64,000 nucleotides of DNA from Solirubrobacterales bacterium. GTDB taxonomy: Bacteria > Actinomycetota > Thermoleophilia > Solirubrobacterales > Solirubrobacteraceae. Of the stretch, positions 33,226 to 42,546 are shown one piece after another. The notes below the pieces were generated by a model. The model searched no databases, was not told the DNA's origin, and worked only from the letters and a program-made list of their open reading frames with translations. Numbering within the stretch: position 1 is the stretch's first letter; each line of letters opens with the position of its first letter. Made by a program: the position numbers and the translations under genes. The stretch covers positions 1 through 64,000 of the forward strand of contig CANJIV010000003.1 in NCBI GenBank assembly GCA_947474595.1, in the 5' to 3' direction.

Positions 33226-34043
33226 CCGGCCTCCTTAAACGGTTGGCGCCCAACTCCAGCAGACGGCCCCGAACCCGACGCGGCCGCCGCATATGACTCT
33301 CCCCCTCCTACTGCAGAGAGGCGTGAGGTCACGGTGATATCACCGAACAACTCATCTTGGCGCCAAGTCGCCTCGCCGCGCTTATAGAGCTCTAGGAGAG
33401 CAAAGATCGTGACCGCCACTGTGATGCGATCTCCCCCAGACACTGCATCGTCAAATGAGAATGTGCCACGGCGCAGAAGGCCGCGCAGGTGGGCTAGGCG
33501 ATCGGCCACCGTCACTCGCGGCGACAAGAGGTGGCGCAGATCTATTGGGGGTGGAATCAGCAGGAGGCCTCCGAGCGCACGGCCCAACACAGCTGGGTCA
33601 TAAACGCCGGCGGGCTGGTGTTCGAGTGCGACGCGTCGAAGCTCTGGAGGCAGTGGCGCCGAACGGTAGCGGTAGCCAGACTCGCTATCGAGGCGCTCAA
33701 CCAACTCCTGCGAAGCTCGCCGGTAGCGGCGAGCGTCAAGCATCCGAGCCAACAGCTCCTCGGCTGCCTCTCCGGGCTCGAGGTCAAAGATCTCCTCGTC
33801 GTCCTCACGCGCCAGCATCAGGCGTGACTTGAGCTCTAGCAGGGCCGCGATCAGAACTAGGAACTCTGTCGCTACCTCAAGGTCGAGTTCGCCTTGGCCT
33901 TCAAGGTGATCGATGTAGGCGATCACAACCCCCGCGAGGTCGACCTCGCGCAGATCTACCTCGTCACGCAGGACTAAGGTCAGCAGCAGGTCGAATGGCC
34001 CCGAAAAGACATCGAGGTCGAGTTCAAGCTCGGCAACGCTCAT
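33222..34043 (-). CDS. scpA: Segregation and condensation protein A (kleisin)
   Basis: The 273-residue kleisin has the N-terminal DVFSGPFDLLLTLV motif, EVATEFLVLIAALLELKSRL, and a C-terminal winged-helix part (AVTIFALLELYKRGEATWRQ). It links Smc heads with ScpB. The last ~35 residues are Gly/Ser/Ala-rich and likely disordered. The ATG stands 6 nt after a TACGGT box, so the message may be leaderless. Confidence 0.94.
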   Translation of the reverse strand: MSVAELELDLDVFSGPFDLLLTLVLRDEVDLREVDLAGVVIAYIDHLEGQGELDLEVATEFLVLIAALLELKSRLMLAREDDEEIFDLEPGEAAEELLARMLDARRYRRASQELVERLDSESGYRYRSAPLPPELRRVALEHQPAGVYDPAVLGRALGGLLLIPPPIDLRHLLSPRVTVADRLAHLRGLLRRGTFSFDDAVSGGDRITVAVTIFALLELYKRGEATWRQDELFGDITVTSRLSAVGGGESYAAAASGSGPSAGVGRQPFKEAG

Positions 34044-34049
34044 CGCGGC

Positions 34050-34055
34050 ACCGTA
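34050..34055 (-). promoter_or_regulatory. Candidate leaderless -10 box, scpA
   Basis: On the minus strand TACGGT is followed by 6 nt (GCCGCG) and the scpA ATG. It shows the same geometry as the plus-strand examples. Confidence 0.5.
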
Positions 34056-34082
34056 GCGGGTGGCGTGGACGGCGACTCTGTT

Positions 34083-35069
34083 TTAGCGCAGCGGACCGAC
34101 GCCCATCGCACGCTGAACGTCGGCTAGAACGGGTGCGGCAATCTCACGAGCCTTTTGAGCCCCGCGCGCAAGCGTTGCCTCTAGCCCTTTGTCATCGGCG
34201 CGGATCTCGCTATAGCGCTCACGCACCGGCGCCAGATAGTCGATCACGCCATCTGCCACAGCGGACTTAAACTCCCCGTAGCGAGCGTCAGCAAACTCCT
34301 TCTCGATATCGGCGAAGGAGACCCCTCTTACGGCTGCGAGTATCTCGATCAGGTTTGAGATACCCGGCTTGTCCGGCGCCCTAACGATCTCCTCCCCGGA
34401 GTCGGTCACGGCGCTGCGGAACTTCTTCATAATCTTGGCCGGCTCGTCAAGCACGAGCACAGTGCCCTGCTCGCTACCGCCGGTAGTCGACATTTTGGAC
34501 TCGGGGTTCTGGAGGTCCATAATTCTCGCTCCCACCTCTGGGATGCGGTGCTCAGGCACCACTAAGGTCTCTCCGAAGCGCGCATTAAAACGCTCGGCTA
34601 TGTCGCGCATCAGCTCGATGTGTTGGCGTTGATCGTCGCCTACTGGAACCTCGTTGGCACGGTATGCGAGCACGTCAGCTGCCTGGAGGACTGGATAGAA
34701 GAAGAGTCCCGCCGATACAAGCTCGCGCTGAGCTGCCGCCTTCTCCTTGAACTGGTGCATGCGATTTAGATCTCCAAACGACGTCACGCTGCACAGCAAC
34801 CAAGTCAACTCACTGTTCTGGGGCACATCACTCTGGCGAAAAAGGATGCACCTATCGGGATCTAGCCCTGCGGCGAGTAGGAGCGCGAGTGTGTCGTAGG
34901 TCTTCTCGCGTAGATCGGCGCTCTCGTAGGCGACAGTCGTTGCGTGGAGATCGACGATCGCGTAGATCGCCTCACCGCGCTCCTGGCCGGCGACGTACTG
35001 GGTTATCGCCCCGATGTAGTTGCCGAGGTGTTTGGAGCCAGTTGGTTGGATGCCGGAGAAGATTCGCAT
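34083..35069 (-). CDS. trpS: Tryptophanyl-tRNA synthetase
   Basis: The 328-residue class I synthetase charges tRNA-Trp. The HIGH-type motif is PTGSKHLGNYIGA (from residue 10), followed by FYPVLQAADVLAYRANEVPV and VGDDQRQHIELMRDIA. The KMSKS loop reads KMSTT, a variant also found in some bacterial TrpRS. The length is normal. It is monocistronic or co-transcribed with scpAB, 39 nt downstream. Confidence 0.95.
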   Translation of the reverse strand: MRIFSGIQPTGSKHLGNYIGAITQYVAGQERGEAIYAIVDLHATTVAYESADLREKTYDTLALLLAAGLDPDRCILFRQSDVPQNSELTWLLCSVTSFGDLNRMHQFKEKAAAQRELVSAGLFFYPVLQAADVLAYRANEVPVGDDQRQHIELMRDIAERFNARFGETLVVPEHRIPEVGARIMDLQNPESKMSTTGGSEQGTVLVLDEPAKIMKKFRSAVTDSGEEIVRAPDKPGISNLIEILAAVRGVSFADIEKEFADARYGEFKSAVADGVIDYLAPVRERYSEIRADDKGLEATLARGAQKAREIAAPVLADVQRAMGVGPLR

Positions 35070-35160
35070 TAGTCGCTGTGGAGCCTAGATGGTTGGTCTA
35101 ACTGTCGCACAGCAGAGCGGCGGGAATGCATGCTGGGCCTAGATCAGGCATGCTCGCGCA

Positions 35161-35601
35161 ATGCGCGCACACTGGGTTCACGTCGAACACGACTTCACTT
35201 CGCCTATCCAAGCCATCTTCGGCGAGCTCGCCGAGCACGAAAACCTCGGCCCCGTCTTTGGTGCCAAGGTCGTGCGGCTCAACGACGGCGAAGATAGCCG
35301 CAACGGGGTTGGCTCGCGTCGGCAGCTCAAGGTCGGACCGCTTCCTGCCTTCGAAGAGACCGTCACAGCCTTCACCGTCGATCAACAGATCGAATACCGC
35401 ATCACCAAAGGATCGCCCCTGCGAGAGCACGTCGGTGAGATGCGGTTCGCCTCTCTGCCTAATGGAGGCACCCACCTTGAGTGGCGTATCCGAGTTGCCA
35501 CCGACGTGCCTGGACTAGCAGCCATCGTCAAGGCCGTCCTGACGAAGGGCATCGCTAAGGGCTTGAGTCAGCTAGACGACAAGCTCGCCGCGAGCGCCTG
35601 A
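35161..35601 (+). CDS. SRPBCC / polyketide cyclase-like protein
   Basis: The 146-residue protein fits a START-type helix-grip fold: VEHDFTSPIQAIFGELAEHE, GVGSRRQLKVGPLPAFEETV, IEYRITKGSP, and a long C-terminal helix (IVKAVLTKGIAKGLSQLDDK). These proteins bind hydrophobic ligands; the ligand is unknown. A CATGCT box lies 7 nt before the ATG. It is convergent with gcvPB. Confidence 0.78.
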   Translation: MRAHWVHVEHDFTSPIQAIFGELAEHENLGPVFGAKVVRLNDGEDSRNGVGSRRQLKVGPLPAFEETVTAFTVDQQIEYRITKGSPLREHVGEMRFASLPNGGTHLEWRIRVATDVPGLAAIVKAVLTKGIAKGLSQLDDKLAASA

Positions 35602-35628
35602 CACCACGACACGCCGCACCACTCGAAC

Positions 35629-37146
35629 CTACATCGCTTGACGGATCACCGGGCGCTTGGCAGCGCCTGCTTCATCTAGGCGACGTACTGGGGTCGTATA
35701 TGGCGCGTTAAGCGCTACAGAAGGATCTTCGCCAGCCTCGCGCAGCACATCGGCGACGATCGCCGCGAAGTCGTCGAGCGTCTCCTTGGTTTCGGTTTCG
35801 GTCGGCTCGATTAGCACCGCTTCGTCGACAAGCAACGGGAAGTAGACGGTCGGCGGATGGACACCGTGATCGAGCAGCCGCTTGGCCAAGTCGAGCGTGC
35901 GGATACCCAGGTCACGCTTCATCGGAGTCCCACAGAGGACGAACTCGTGCATGCAGAGCTGGTCATGAGCGACCGGAAGGTACTCAGCGACCCCCTCTCG
36001 CTTGAGCAATGCCAGCAGATAGTTGGCGTTGAGCACGGCCGTCTGTGACATCTCGAGCAGGCCAGCGGCTCCCAGAGAGCAGATATAGGCGTATGCGCGC
36101 ACGAATACGCCGTAGTTGCCTTGAAATCCGCGCAGGCGACCAATTGACTTTGGCCTGTCGTAGTCGAGGTCGAAGATAGTCCCACCACCACCAGCGGACT
36201 CCCGGGCGACGATCTGGGGGCGCGGTAGGTATGGCTCAAGGGCATCGCACACAGCGATCGGCCCCGATCCAGGGCCGCCGCCGCCGTGGGGCTGCGTGAA
36301 GGTCTTGTGGAGGTTGTAGTGGACGATGTCAAAGCCCATATCTCCAGGGCGAGAGATCCCCACGATGGCGTTGAGATTTGCTCCGTCGTAGTAGAGCGTC
36401 CCACCCACTCCGTGGACGATCTCGGCGATCTCGGCGATATTGACTTCGAAGAGCCCTAGCGTGCTCGGGTTGGTGAGCATCAAGCAGGCCACCTGCTCAT
36501 CGGCCTTTGACCTGAGGTCGTCGATATCAACTCCACCGTCGCTGTTAGTGGCTACCTTGACGACCTCATAGCCAGCCATCGTCACGGTCGCAGGGTTGGT
36601 CCCGTGGGCCGTATCGGGTGTGAGTATCTTCGTGCGATGCTCGCCACGATCTTCGTGGTAGGCGCGCGTCAGCAGGACGCCGGCCAGCTCACCGTGAGAG
36701 CCAGCAGAGGGCTGAAGCGATACGTGAGCGAGCCCAGCGATCTCCCCCAGAGCCTCCTGCAGGTTGAACATCAGCTCCAGAGCGCCTTGCGCTTGCGCCG
36801 GCGCTTGGAGGGGATGTAGGCGAGCGTTTCCTGGCAGCCCAGCAACGCGCTCGTGAAGCTTGGGGTTGTGCTTCATCGTGCAAGACCCCAGGGGATAAAA
36901 GCCTGTGTCGAGGTCAAAGTTACGCTTGGAAAGTCGGTTGTAGTGACGGACTATTTCGGGCTCGGCGATCTCGGGCAGTCGAGCTGGTTGAGCGCGCCGC
37001 AAGTGCGCCGGAATCAGATCGTCAAGCGGCCGAGGCTCGAGATCGAGCGCTGGCCCAACAAAGGCACGTCGGCCGGGCTTTGACTTCTCAAAGATTGTGC
37101 GCGCACGGTCACGCTGCTGTGCTGTCTCTAAACCTTGCAAGCTCAT
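35629..37146 (-). CDS. gcvPB: Glycine dehydrogenase (decarboxylating) subunit 2
   Basis: The 505-residue PLP subunit of the glycine cleavage P-protein has the cofactor lysine in NLHKTFTQPHGGGGPG, with the typical LGSCTMKHNPKLHE and SLQPSAGSHGELAG segments. Together with GcvPA it decarboxylates glycine and passes the aminomethyl group to lipoyl-GcvH. It overlaps gcvPA by 4 nt and ends the operon. Confidence 0.96.
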   Translation of the reverse strand: MSLQGLETAQQRDRARTIFEKSKPGRRAFVGPALDLEPRPLDDLIPAHLRRAQPARLPEIAEPEIVRHYNRLSKRNFDLDTGFYPLGSCTMKHNPKLHERVAGLPGNARLHPLQAPAQAQGALELMFNLQEALGEIAGLAHVSLQPSAGSHGELAGVLLTRAYHEDRGEHRTKILTPDTAHGTNPATVTMAGYEVVKVATNSDGGVDIDDLRSKADEQVACLMLTNPSTLGLFEVNIAEIAEIVHGVGGTLYYDGANLNAIVGISRPGDMGFDIVHYNLHKTFTQPHGGGGPGSGPIAVCDALEPYLPRPQIVARESAGGGGTIFDLDYDRPKSIGRLRGFQGNYGVFVRAYAYICSLGAAGLLEMSQTAVLNANYLLALLKREGVAEYLPVAHDQLCMHEFVLCGTPMKRDLGIRTLDLAKRLLDHGVHPPTVYFPLLVDEAVLIEPTETETKETLDDFAAIVADVLREAGEDPSVALNAPYTTPVRRLDEAGAAKRPVIRQAM

Positions 37147-38531
37147 ACGCCCGCCCCGACCGCAGTCGCACCTATGGCTGCTTGCTGGGCAACCGCAGCG
37201 CCGAGGACATCGACTAGACGGTCGATATCTGCGCGCGAACGTTGTTCGGTGATCGCTACCAACAGGCCATTGGGATATTCAGGGTAGTCGCCACCCAGCG
37301 GGTAGCCGGGGTTAACCCCTGCAGCAACACAGCGCTCGATTACGGGCTCGACTGGAACATCTAAGACAACGGCGAACTCCCTCACCACCGGCTGGCTGTG
37401 TAGCGCCGTCACCCCTTCAAGCGCAGTTAAGCGGTCGCGTGCGTAGGCGGTTCGCTGGACCATTAGCTCACATAGCTCGACGATCCCCCGCCGGCCAAGC
37501 CAGCTGAGATAGATCACACCTGCCAAGGCGTTAAGTGCCTGAGCGGTGCAGATGTTTGATGTCGCCTTCTCCCGTCGGATGTGCTGCTCGCGAGTCTGCA
37601 GCGTGAGCACGAATCCACGACGCCCGTCAACGTCGGTTGTCTCGCCGACTATGCGGCCTGGCATACGACGCAAATGCTCTTGGCTGGCTGCAAAGAACCC
37701 AAACGATGGGCCACCGAAGTCGAGCCTATTGCCAAGCGTCTGGCCCTCCCCCACGGCGATGTCAAAGCCAAGCTCTCCGGGTGGCTTAAGTAGACCTAGC
37801 GTCAGCGGATCGCATGAGCAAACCAGCAGCGCGCCAGATGGTTTAGCGATCGCCACGAGTGACTCAAGATCCTCAACCGCGCCGAGAAAGTTGGGCTGGG
37901 CAAGAAAGACTGCGCTGGTCTGCTCATCGACGGCGGCGGCGAGTTCGTCGGGGTCTGTTACGCCGTCGCGTAACCCAACCTCAACCACCTCGGTGGCGAA
38001 CCCCGCCGAAAGGGTTTTTAGGACCTCACGCGCGTGTGGATGGAGTCCAGCAGAGACCACTAAACGGGGGCGTCCATTGGCCAGTTTGGCAAGGTAGGCT
38101 GCCGCGCCAACGGCGCTGGGACCGTCATAAAGCGAGGCGTTAGAGACCGGCAGCCCCGTTAACTCCGAGATTGCCGTCTGATATTCGAACATCACCTGCA
38201 ACCCGCCTTGGGAGATCTCGGGCTGATATGGCGTGTACGGAGTCAGAAACTCCGAACGAGAGAGGATCGAATCGATCAGCGATGGGACGTAGTGGTCATA
38301 CATCCCGCCACCGAGGAAGCTCAACTCAGATTCACAGGAGACGTTGCGCTCAGCCAACTCACGCAACTTTGCATAGACATCCTGCTCGGCCATTCCAGCT
38401 GGCAGATTTAACTCGCGCGACAGGCGCAAAGCATCTGGAATGTCAGCGAAGAGGTCTTCGACGCAGTCCACGCCGATCACCGCGAGCATTTCGCGGGCGT
38501 CGTCATCAGTAAGAGAGGTGTAGGTCGTCAA
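37143..38531 (-). CDS. gcvPA: Glycine dehydrogenase (decarboxylating) subunit 1
   Basis: The 462-residue subunit has the N-terminal YTSLTDDDAREMLAVIGV, FLGGGMYDHYVPSLIDSIL, and PYQPEISQGGLQVMFEYQTA motifs of the split P-protein. The two-subunit form occurs in many bacteria, in contrast to the fused GcvP. It lies 26 nt downstream of gcvH. Confidence 0.96.
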   Translation of the reverse strand: MTTYTSLTDDDAREMLAVIGVDCVEDLFADIPDALRLSRELNLPAGMAEQDVYAKLRELAERNVSCESELSFLGGGMYDHYVPSLIDSILSRSEFLTPYTPYQPEISQGGLQVMFEYQTAISELTGLPVSNASLYDGPSAVGAAAYLAKLANGRPRLVVSAGLHPHAREVLKTLSAGFATEVVEVGLRDGVTDPDELAAAVDEQTSAVFLAQPNFLGAVEDLESLVAIAKPSGALLVCSCDPLTLGLLKPPGELGFDIAVGEGQTLGNRLDFGGPSFGFFAASQEHLRRMPGRIVGETTDVDGRRGFVLTLQTREQHIRREKATSNICTAQALNALAGVIYLSWLGRRGIVELCELMVQRTAYARDRLTALEGVTALHSQPVVREFAVVLDVPVEPVIERCVAAGVNPGYPLGGDYPEYPNGLLVAITEQRSRADIDRLVDVLGAAVAQQAAIGATAVGAGV

Positions 38532-38557
38532 GGAGTCCTCGTTTGCGTGAGTTGTCG

Positions 38558-38944
38558 TTACTCCAACGTCGCTGAATACGCAGCGGCGTCAAGCAGGGAG
38601 TCACGTTCGGATTGATCGCTGAGGCGGACCTTGATCAGCCAACCAGCGCCGTAAGGGTCGTCATTAATCGCTTCAGGTGAGTCGGCTAAGGCAGTGTTTG
38701 ACTCAATAATCTCTCCCGATAGCGGGGCGATCACGTCTGAGACCGCCTTCACCGACTCGACCTCGGCATAGGGTTGGTCTTGAACGATTGTTGTGCCCAC
38801 TTGCGGCGGCTCGTAGAAGACGATCTCGCCGAGAGCTTCTTGGGCAAACCAAGTAATCCCGCAGGTAGCCACATCACCATCGATGCGCGCCCAATCGTGC
38901 TCGTGGTGGTAGAGGAGATCGTCGGGGTAGCTGGCGTCGGCCAT
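38558..38944 (-). CDS. gcvH: Glycine cleavage system H protein
   Basis: The 128-residue lipoyl carrier protein has the lipoylation lysine in VESVKAVSDV, preceded by GITWFAQEALGEIVFYEPP and followed by NDDPYGAGWLIKV. It shuttles the aminomethyl group between the P- and T-proteins. It is separated by 4 nt from gcvT. Confidence 0.96.
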   Translation of the reverse strand: MADASYPDDLLYHHEHDWARIDGDVATCGITWFAQEALGEIVFYEPPQVGTTIVQDQPYAEVESVKAVSDVIAPLSGEIIESNTALADSPEAINDDPYGAGWLIKVRLSDQSERDSLLDAAAYSATLE

Positions 38945-38948
38945 CGTT

Positions 38949-40022
38949 TCAGCCGTCCTTTCGGTATAGGGGCTTTGACTCGACTATCGCGGCTCTGCGC
39001 TTGCCTCGCACGTCGATCTCTATCTCGCTGCCGATTTCAGATAAAGCTAGCGGCAGGTAGGCCATGCCAATCGCGACGCCTAGCGAGGGAGAGAGCGTCC
39101 CGCTTGTCACGATGCCGCCCCCGATCACCGGATTACCTTGACGCGCAATACCGGGCCCCGTAAGGCGAAAAGGTACGAGCTGCTGCTCTGGCTGAACTTC
39201 ACGAGCTGCGCGTACCGCCTCGGCACCGATAAAGCCGGTCTCCTCGTGGCAACACCAGCCTAGGCCAGCTTCTATTGGTCCGCGCTCTTCGCTGAGATCG
39301 TGGCCGTAGAGGTGGAAGCAGACCTCTAAGCGAAGGGTGTCGCGAGCACCCAGCCCACATGGGACTACGCCAGCTTTTAGTAGGGCATCCCATACCTGCC
39401 TAGCATCATCTGGAGAGATCAGCAGCTCGACGCCGTCTTCCCCCGTGTAGCCAGTGCCACAGACCAGAGCCGGGGCGCCGGCGATCACCCGTTCACAGGC
39501 ATGAAACCGTGGCGGAAGAAGGCCATCGCTGAGGTTTGCCACGACAGCGCGCGCGCGCGGCCCGGCGACGGCGAGCATTGCGTAGTTAGCTGCGCAGTCA
39601 ATGACGTCTACGTCAAAACCGTCGGTGTTGGCCTTAAACCACGCAAGATCCTTAGCGTGATTAGAGGCATTGGTCACGGTCAAGAAGTGTGCGTCAGCGA
39701 GGCGATAGGTGAAGAGATCGTCGAGCACACCGCCGTCCTGGCGACAGATCACGCTGTACTGCGCGCCTCCTACGGCGAGCTTGCGCAAGTCGTTTGACAG
39801 CAGGTGCTGAAGATAGGCCTGAGCATCGGGGCCGCGGGTCTCAATCTGGCCCATGTGAGAGACGTCAAAGATGCCCGCAGCCGTGCGCACCGCATGATGT
39901 TCCTCGCTAATCCCCGCGTACTGCACGGGCATCTCCCAGCCGGCGAATGCCACTAGCTTTGCCCCCGCATCAACATGGCGATCGTAGAGTGGCGTGCGCT
40001 GTTGGGTGGAGGCCTGTGTCAT
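38949..40022 (-). CDS. gcvT: Glycine cleavage system T protein (aminomethyltransferase)
   Basis: The 357-residue tetrahydrofolate-dependent enzyme has FAGWEMPVQYAGISEEHHAV, FDVSHMGQIETRGPDA, and GYTGEDGVELLI. It is the first gene of the operon gcvT-gcvH-gcvPA-gcvPB. A 24-nt hairpin lies about 20 nt before the start, at the end of a 173-nt leader. Confidence 0.96.
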   Translation of the reverse strand: MTQASTQQRTPLYDRHVDAGAKLVAFAGWEMPVQYAGISEEHHAVRTAAGIFDVSHMGQIETRGPDAQAYLQHLLSNDLRKLAVGGAQYSVICRQDGGVLDDLFTYRLADAHFLTVTNASNHAKDLAWFKANTDGFDVDVIDCAANYAMLAVAGPRARAVVANLSDGLLPPRFHACERVIAGAPALVCGTGYTGEDGVELLISPDDARQVWDALLKAGVVPCGLGARDTLRLEVCFHLYGHDLSEERGPIEAGLGWCCHEETGFIGAEAVRAAREVQPEQQLVPFRLTGPGIARQGNPVIGGGIVTSGTLSPSLGVAIGMAYLPLALSEIGSEIEIDVRGKRRAAIVESKPLYRKDG

Positions 40023-40195
40023 CTAGTGGGGCATACGAATAACGGCGCTTGGTCAGACCAACGCGCCAAGGCGGCCAGAGTAGCAGTCGCCTCGGAGCGT
40101 CCCGCCCGCAGAGCAACGCCTAGCCGGTGGCGGGCCTGCCTCAGAGATATCGCCGAGCGCTGAGTCGTCTTACCAGCGCAAGAGCGAGGCTCAGT
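40023..40195 (-). promoter_or_regulatory. gcvT leader region with hairpin
   Basis: The 173 nt between gcvT and the next gene are GC-rich and carry a hairpin close to gcvT (40044-40067: GGCGC/GCGCC outer stem with one bulge, TTGG/CCAA inner stem, 5-nt loop). A glycine riboswitch is often found here in other bacteria, but its conserved core is not recognised by eye. A TATGCC box lies 7 nt before gcvT. Confidence 0.4.
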
Positions 40196-40462
40196 TCAGT
40201 GGTCGCTTAGCTCGTCGGGCCAGTGGCCATGCTCGTCGAAAAATCTACGCGCAGCGTCTTCTTCGTCGCGGTCCCTGTCTCCGAGCGCTCCGACGCGGAA
40301 AATCACGTTGAGCATGAGTACGCTAAGACCGGCCCCAATAAACATCGCAGCGACCTCAATTGAGGTGCTGTCGGCCCCGCGGGCAGCCAAGACAATCATT
40401 CCAACCAGGCAGAGCACGGCTGGCAGGACGTAGCGCAGGCTGTATAGGACGAGGCGCTCCAC
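40196..40462 (-). CDS. Small membrane protein of unknown function
   Basis: The 88-residue protein has two hydrophobic helices (YVLPAVLCLVGMIVLAA and VAAMFIGAGLSVLMLNVIF) and an acidic, charged C-terminal tail (DRDRDEEDAARRFFDEHGHW). No family is recognised. It lies just upstream of the glycine cleavage operon on the same strand. Confidence 0.65.
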   Translation of the reverse strand: MERLVLYSLRYVLPAVLCLVGMIVLAARGADSTSIEVAAMFIGAGLSVLMLNVIFRVGALGDRDRDEEDAARRFFDEHGHWPDELSDH

Positions 40463-40501
40463 TCACCGAGAATACCCACTAGTCGGCTTGGGAACGTCAG
40501 C

Positions 40502-40529
40502 GGTGAGCGGGCGCACTGGCCCGCTCACC
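40502..40529. terminator. Strong hairpin after the SHOCT-domain gene
   Basis: A perfect 11-bp stem (GGTGAGCGGGC / GCCCGCTCACC) has a 6-nt GCACTG loop. It follows the stop of the 40551 gene and precedes the next gene on the same strand, so it probably terminates the former. No T tract follows. Confidence 0.7.
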
Positions 40530-40550
40530 ACAGCTCAACAACGTCGCTGC

Positions 40551-40964
40551 TTAGGAGGAAAGAACCTTCGCCTTTGCAGACTCGAACTCAGCGTCGGTGA
40601 TAGCACCCTTGGCCTTTAGGTCTGAGAGCTTGTGCAGCTCATCGGCCGAAGAGCCTCCAGAAGAGCCTCCTGGTGCTGCCTGCCTGACGTAGCTTTCAAA
40701 GGCCTTCTGTGCCTCTGCCTGCCGCTTGGCTGCGCGTCCAGCCATCCCGTTGCCACGGGCGATCAGATAGACGAGTGCCGAAAGGAACGGGATGAATATC
40801 AGCACAAACACCCAGGCCGCTTTGGCCACCCCAGATAGGTCGTGATCTCCGAACATATCGGTCAAAATGACGATCAAAATCCAGATCCAGACGACGAAGA
40901 AAAAGATCGACAACACAGTGAGCAGTGCATGCCCCAGTGTAAATTCAGCGAAAATCACGTTCAT
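40551..40964 (-). CDS. Membrane protein with PLDc_N-like region and SHOCT domain
   Basis: The 137-residue protein has two membrane helices (LTVLSIFFFVVWIWILIVIL and AAWVFVLIFIPFLSALVYLI) typical of the phospholipase D N-terminal-like module, then a Gly/Ser linker and a C-terminal SHOCT motif (LHKLSDLKAKGAITDAEFES). A GGGAG site lies only 1 nt before this ATG but 7 nt before an in-frame GTG two codons later, so the true start may be at 40958. Function is unknown. Confidence 0.8.
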   Translation of the reverse strand: MNVIFAEFTLGHALLTVLSIFFFVVWIWILIVILTDMFGDHDLSGVAKAAWVFVLIFIPFLSALVYLIARGNGMAGRAAKRQAEAQKAFESYVRQAAPGGSSGGSSADELHKLSDLKAKGAITDAEFESAKAKVLSS

Positions 40965-41047
40965 ACTCCCTTTCGATTATTAGACCGTCGGTTCGAAGCT
41001 TCGCAGTTTTGGTGGATTTCCCTGCCTATGGGCGTAGATGCGGCGAC

Positions 41048-42505
41048 CTAAAGTCCGCTCTGGGCGACGATGCGCCCTGATCTGACTGCCTCTGCTAGCG
41101 CCTTATAATCGCGCTCGTTGACGTCAGCGTAAGCGACGCTAAAGTCAGCAATAGCACGATCGAAGACGTCGCCCTTACCGAGATATCCTGCGATTGCGAT
41201 GCGGTCTCCAGAGCGAGCGTGGGCGCGGGCCAGTGTCCAAGCACAGAGCCGACCGTAGACGCCAAGGCCTGGTGGCGCCATCACTTCGACTACCGCAGAG
41301 ACCTTCCAGTCTTTGAGCTGGCGCACATAAAAGTCGCGCGGTAGGCCGTCGAAACCGACAGCGTGATTCCAGCCCAGCAGGACATCGCTGGCAGCCTGCA
41401 TGATCCGCTGGCCGGCGATTACGCGCTCTCCGCAGTTCTCAAAAACGCTGGCACCGAGGTAGTCCTCCAAGACCGAAGGCTGAGCTTCTTTGATTTGAAG
41501 AAAGAGCGGATCGGAGCCATCGCGCCCCAACATTAGGGCGATCCAAGCGCGCGTCCCCACGCTTCCCACGCCCACGACCTTGCGAGCGATGTCGACGAGT
41601 TGATACTCATCGAGCAAAGCCCGTCGATCGGGGGTCATAGTCTCTCGGTACTGGGCCAGCAGGCCGCGCACACGCTGCGCCATCTCCTCCCATTCGTGCT
41701 CGCCTAGGAGGTCTCGAGCCGGCATGATTAGTGGTGGGTCAGAGATGATCCGTGGCTGCCCGTCGACCATCTCGGTCATCTTGGCCAGAACATGGTGGCT
41801 GTCCTTGGTGCGAGCCTTGGCAGCGTTGCTCGCCGTTCGCTTGGCACTTGCTTGATCCACGCCATCGCTAAAATTGGCAATAACCCGTGCCGCATCTAGG
41901 CGCGAATACCAGACCTCCAGATTGCCCATCTGGGCGAAATCACGCATAGCCTCGCGGTAGGCAGCCGCCGCCCCGCGCACGATCGCGTCGCGTTCGCTAT
42001 CTGAGAAACCGCGATCGCGACCCGCCACCTCAAGGCTAGCTGTCAGTCGCTTGAGGTCCCACTCCCACGGCCCGGGGAGCGTTTCATCGAAATCGTTTAA
42101 ATCGAAAATTAGGCTCCGCTCTGGTGTTCCAAAGCCGCCAAAATTGGAAAGGTGCGCGTCACCGCAGAGCTGAACCCGCAGGCCAGAGCGAGGGGTGCCC
42201 GCCAGATCGCTAGCCATGATCAAAGCCGCCCCACGGAAAAAAGTGAAGGGAGAGACAAGCATCCGTCCATAACGGATCGGAACGAGCTCAGGCACACGTG
42301 TCTGAGCTTGGCCTTCGAGCAGTTCGATCGGATCTATGCGGTTAGGTGACACTGAAAACTCGCCGTGACTGGCACGTGTCACCTCTGATCGAGCAGCCTT
42401 GCCACGAGCCGAGCGCTCTTTCGGAGATAGATGGGCGACCGCTGGCTCCAGCAGCCAGTTATCGGGAGCAGGTGAGGCTGTTTGGGTTGTTTTTGGAGCT
42501 GGCAT
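41048..42505 (-). CDS. DUF2252 family protein
   Basis: The 485-residue protein has the DUF2252 pattern: LVPIRYGRMLVSPFTFFRGA, VQLCGDAHLSNFGGFGTPER, FDLNDFDETLPGPWEWDLKR, and DIARKVVGVGSVGTRAWIAL. The GDAHLSN and DFDE motifs resemble those of kinase-like phosphotransferase folds, which suggests nucleotide or phosphate chemistry, but the function is not established. A TACTAC box lies 6 nt before the ATG. Confidence 0.85.
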   Translation of the reverse strand: MPAPKTTQTASPAPDNWLLEPAVAHLSPKERSARGKAARSEVTRASHGEFSVSPNRIDPIELLEGQAQTRVPELVPIRYGRMLVSPFTFFRGAALIMASDLAGTPRSGLRVQLCGDAHLSNFGGFGTPERSLIFDLNDFDETLPGPWEWDLKRLTASLEVAGRDRGFSDSERDAIVRGAAAAYREAMRDFAQMGNLEVWYSRLDAARVIANFSDGVDQASAKRTASNAAKARTKDSHHVLAKMTEMVDGQPRIISDPPLIMPARDLLGEHEWEEMAQRVRGLLAQYRETMTPDRRALLDEYQLVDIARKVVGVGSVGTRAWIALMLGRDGSDPLFLQIKEAQPSVLEDYLGASVFENCGERVIAGQRIMQAASDVLLGWNHAVGFDGLPRDFYVRQLKDWKVSAVVEVMAPPGLGVYGRLCAWTLARAHARSGDRIAIAGYLGKGDVFDRAIADFSVAYADVNERDYKALAEAVRSGRIVAQSGL

Positions 42506-42546
42506 TACTCAGTAGTAGGCGTGCTGCGTACTTGCGGGAACGGTCT

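Noticed and set aside
34083-35160. T-box or trp attenuator before trpS
   Set aside because: The 91-nt upstream gap shows no tryptophan-rich leader peptide and no T-box core.
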